A DNA stretch of 64,000 bases from Hydrangea macrophylla. Lineage: Eukaryota; Streptophyta; Magnoliopsida; Cornales; Hydrangeaceae. Location: assembly GCA_033977485.1 (NCBI GenBank), contig CM066998.1, positions 60,602,274 through 60,666,273 of the forward strand, written 5' to 3'. The translations under genes and the position numbers were made by a program. Numbering within the stretch: the stretch's first letter is position 1; each line of letters opens with the position of its first letter. The notes beneath the pieces are model-generated. The model saw only the letters and a list, made by a program, of their open reading frames with translations, did no database searches and was not told where the DNA came from. Below are positions 60,796-64,000 of this stretch, in pieces.

Positions 60796-61389
60796 TGTTG
60801 GGAATTTAACACGCGGAACTAAATTTTCCCAAATAAACACACACACATGAGCAGTAATTAAACATGCACACCAAAGAAAAGACATACAGATTTCTACGTG
60901 GTTCGGCCAAACACCTGCCTACGTCCACACCTGAGAGATCCATTCTTTCACTATTGAGTAAAATATAGTACAAGTTACATGAATTAAATCCCATAACCCA
61001 AATACAAAACCCTTGTACTCTCCCCACTCAATACCCCAAAGAACATGACACAATTAATCACTGTAACATAGAGAAATCACAGAGATAAAGAAATACTCAT
61101 CCCTACCTCACATCCCTATAACGCTGTGAATACCCCTCACAGAAAACCCCAATAATTAATCTCTCTCACCCTAGACCATGCACCCCTATGAGGGGAGACC
61201 CCCAACTTGGTACACCAAGGGCTTTTTTAAATTCCTATACAACATCCATATATATAGAGTTTGAAACCCATTACTTATTGGACAAGTAATACAACTCTAT
61301 CATAAAGGAAACCAAATCACAATAGGAATCTAGCCAAATCACAATCCCTAAATTAATGGGATTATCCCACATGTGATATAATCCCAACA
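60796..61389 (-). repeat. 5' LTR of the small LTR retrotransposon
   Basis: Right copy of the direct repeat, next to the primer-binding site. On the minus strand it would hold the promoter. Confidence 0.93.
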
Positions 61390-61728
61390 GTTGTGACTAT
61401 CTTTTTCATAAAATTAGAAAATAAATGAGTTTAAACATGAAAATTTCATCACTTTGTGTACCAAATCAACAAAATAATCATTGTTTTGAAAACTATTTGG
61501 GGAACAAATTTGCTCACCCAAATTTTCTGGGTGAGCCAATTTGTTCTGATATTTTCCGTGACTCAACTGTCTCGGAAATTCGGAATCTGTTACTGTGCAG
61601 TTAATACAAGCCATTCTGGCAAACAAAAAAAAAAAATCCAATTTTAATTCAATTTTTTTTTAATCTTGTAATGGATGGCATAGAAAGGAAGGTGCCTCAG
61701 TTATTTTATATCTGCATGAAGATCATGC

Positions 61729-63410
61729 TGTTAGTAGTATGTCCTAAAAGCCAATTAGATTGGAGTAGTATTTTAGGAATATTACATTGTAATAATAGTT
61801 TCATATTAATAAAGGGCAAGATTATTATTTATCATTATTGTTGTTTAACATTTATATGATATGTCCATAGAATTAAAATTGAGAATGTATGTACTTAAAG
61901 AGTTAAGGAACAAGACCATATACTTCTCAGTTGCTTTATTCTAAAATTGTTCTTAGTCGTAGGATTATTAAATTGGGCATTTGATAATCCGGTTAGACTA
62001 ACATGTGCCATGTTTATTTTATATGATAAAATATGACTAGTCTTAAGTCATCAGTGTGGGGACGCTGGAACAGACATATGGGTGCTTGTTATAGAACAAG
62101 TTCACTGAACGTGATCAACTATTAGGAAAATTCAAATGGAGTTTTATTTGTCTATCAATGGATTGTTCTTAGTTACAGTGGTACAAGTAATCCTTAGACC
62201 TGAGACATTACTGTTGTCTTGTGTATAAGTTATTATGCTTTAACGTGCACGATGTTTATGTTTTAATCAAAGGCATATTCATGTACTGTTGGGTATAGTA
62301 AGTTATACATGGAGACATGTGAATGTACAACAAGGAATCTATCACTCTCAAGTGCGAGAGTGAATGTCCTATGTGATATTCTATGATATATCTCAAGTAA
62401 AGCTCCCTGGCCAGGGCAGGGTGAGAATTAGAAAGAGTTTTCTAATTTCACCAAATAGAGAAATATCAATTAGTTCGAGAACATATAATTAAACCGGGGT
62501 TTGATAATATGTCCATTACCCAAGAGATTTAATTGGGACATTGTTTGATAGAAGGATTGAATTGTATGGTAACTGTTAACGGAAATGTTCACTATTTTTC
62601 AGACTGTCTGGGGTGTGTCATGATATACTGCTAGGTGTCACTCATGACTAGTGGAAGCTCAGAAATAATAAATATTAATATTAATTATTTCTACAAGGGA
62701 GAATTAGAAGATGTTCTAATTTAAATTAATTAGAAAGGGTTCTAATTGTAATACTTTAAAGTATTAGTACCTACTACCAGATTAGTATGAACCTAAAGGG
62801 TCACACACAAAAGGGCAATGTGTAATTGGAAGAAGTTGTGAGGGTCTACTTGATATTAAGTTGTTAATATGGAAGTAGAATAATAATACTATTAATTTAT
62901 ATTTGATTTAAGAAAGTTTTCCTAATCAAATATAGTTTCCTAATTAGATTAGGAAAGGGGCTTATAGCATTATTATATATATGAGGTATGGGATACAATA
63001 TGTAAGCTAGCACACTCAATATTTTCCCAAAACTCACATCCTCTTGTTCAAGCCGTACGGTTACATTGGTTTTGAACAAATTTTGTTTTTCTTTAAATTA
63101 ATTATTTGGAGAAATCAAACATTCTTCCCGTTCGTGATTTGCTCGTGTGGATACTTTTAGAGATCGGACGCTTGGACGATTTTAGTGAACTATTCGTGGG
63201 ACGAACTAGATTCAATATTTGTAAAGCACGCTTCAAGGGTAACTATTCGATTAACCCCCTATGGATGTTGTTTATATTTTGTATATATCATAAACTTGAT
63301 CATGGGTTTGGGAAATCATTAAATTTTTGTTTTCCGCTGCGCAAACCTTTAATGGTTCCACATGGTTTTCTTTCACATGCTATATAGAGTTTCTTACAGC
63401 ATTCCCAACA
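61729..63410 (+). mobile_element. probable solo LTR of a retrotransposon
   Basis: The sequence from TGTTAGTAGTATGTCCTAAA (61729) to TTCCCAACA (63410) has the short inverted ends of an LTR, is non-coding, and the opening phrase resembles LTRs of plant copia families. It contains a leader-like segment near 63040-63200. No partner LTR and no clear target duplication were found, so the borders are uncertain; the real end could be TTTCTTACA at about 63399. Confidence 0.5.
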
Positions 63411-63900
63411 CTAATGAGGTTAAGATGCCATTTTATTTATTTATTCTTTTCAGTTTTCCTTTTGATTAACTGATTGTATAGTGCCATACTAATTTTTTTC
63501 TTTTCTTTTGTATTTTTTTTTTCTCTCTCAATTAGGTCATCTCCAACCCACGAGCCATCACGCTCGTCAATAACCTCAACTGGCAAAATATTTTGAAAGA
63601 GTTATTTTATGGTTTCCAAATGGTTCACGTCATTACATGTAGTAATAAGACCATTTGATTTTATTTGAAGGATATTAAAATAATTTCACTATTATTGTAA
63701 GTGGTCCCATTATAGCATATGTTTGAAAATTATTTGATATATAAAATTTAGAAAGCACAGTATTAATCCACGTTAAAAAGCTATTCTACTTGAGCCCATT
63801 TAAAAAATACCGAGCCTTTATGGGAAAAATAGCTACGATTTGTTACATCATCTCACAACATGATAGAAAGGCTATTTTGGTGCAACCATGCACCTAAGGT
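63411..63900. other. intergenic DNA with degenerate MITE
   Basis: 63640-63760 is a third, weak relative of the repeats at 14224 and 53340 (TTTGATTTTATTTGAAGGAT, AAGTGGTCCCATTA). No gene. Confidence 0.4.
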
Positions 63901-63911
63901 CCTAAAGGTCA

Positions 63912-64000
63912 CGCTAGAGGTGGACACGAGCCGAGCCGAGTTTGCTCGTGAGCTTTTTTACTAGTTTGCGAGCTTGCTCACGAGTTCAAATGAGCTGAGT
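63912..64000. mobile_element. start of an hAT-type repeat, cut by the window end
   Basis: AGAGGTGGACACGAGCCGAG followed by GAGCTTGCTCACGAG words is a common hAT-derived repeat pattern in plants. The right end lies outside the window. Confidence 0.5.

Larger units (their letters stand above)
58978..61389 (-). mobile_element. complete small non-autonomous LTR retrotransposon
   Basis: Two almost identical direct repeats, 58978-59569 (592 bp) and 60796-61389 (594 bp), form the LTRs (minus-strand reading TGTTGGGATT to AATTCCCAACA). A perfect 5-bp target duplication GTTGT flanks the element (58973-58977 and 61390-61394). Beside the right LTR, on the minus strand, is TGGTATCAGAGC (60782-60793), a tRNA-Met primer site; beside the left LTR is a purine tract (minus-strand GATAGAGGGGGTGAT). 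The internal part is only about 1.2 kb with no gag or pol similarity, so it must be copied in trans (a TRIM-like or small LARD element, minus orientation). The few LTR differences imply a young insertion. Confidence 0.93.

Overview
The window is nuclear DNA of a flowering plant, most likely a eudicot with a large, repeat-rich genome. The evidence is spliced genes with GT-AG introns and plant-only protein families (aspartic proteinase with a plant-specific saposin-like insert, DMS3, starch dikinase GWD1). It also carries CACTA, hAT, Tourist and Stowaway DNA transposons, Ty1/copia and LINE debris, and endogenous pararetrovirus pieces. I could not fix the species. Only two host genes look intact: a single-exon At4g22030-like gene (20491-21708, +) and a 13-exon aspartic proteinase gene (CDS 50725 to 33616, -). 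No tRNA, rRNA or CRISPR was seen.

Layout. 1-2.5 kb: AT-rich intergenic DNA with a LINE endonuclease scrap. 2.8-13.9 kb: a large non-autonomous CACTA-type transposon (Pack-CACTA-1) holding exons of at least six unrelated host genes, all on the minus strand: PP2C, GWD1, OST1/ribophorin I, MRTO4, the 75-kDa subunit of complex I, and a DEAD-box helicase, plus two unrecognised exons. 14-20.3 kb: microsatellites and a row of related foldback elements. 20.5-21.7 kb: the At4g22030-like gene. 22.1-24.85 kb: a Tourist-like MITE and a composite array alternating (ACC)n with a palindrome. 24.85-31.92 kb: Pack-CACTA-2, inserted in that array, with plus-strand exons of DMS3 (an RNA-directed DNA methylation factor), a kinesin and proline iminopeptidase, plus two unrecognised exons.

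33.6-52.7 kb: the aspartic proteinase gene. All 13 coding exons join in frame into 514 residues. Two introns are about 6 kb long: intron 11 holds an inverted pararetrovirus fragment and a decayed Ty1/copia element, intron 2 holds a rearranged pararetrovirus with movement-protein and coat-protein regions. 52.8-58.9 kb: intergenic, with two hAT-type elements that have perfect 8-bp target duplications, two Stowaway MITEs and a decayed lactate dehydrogenase copy. 58.98-61.39 kb: a complete small non-coding LTR retroelement with intact TSD. 61.7-63.4 kb: a probable solo LTR.

The most interesting system is the pair of Pack-CACTA elements. They share the terminus CACTACACCATATGG and dense palindromic subterminal repeats whose sequences differ by paired changes that keep the palindrome. 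One of them carries pieces of DMS3, a component of the machinery that silences transposons, in an exon order that could give a chimeric transcript. This could be a source of small RNAs against a host silencing gene, or simply debris; the sequence alone cannot decide.
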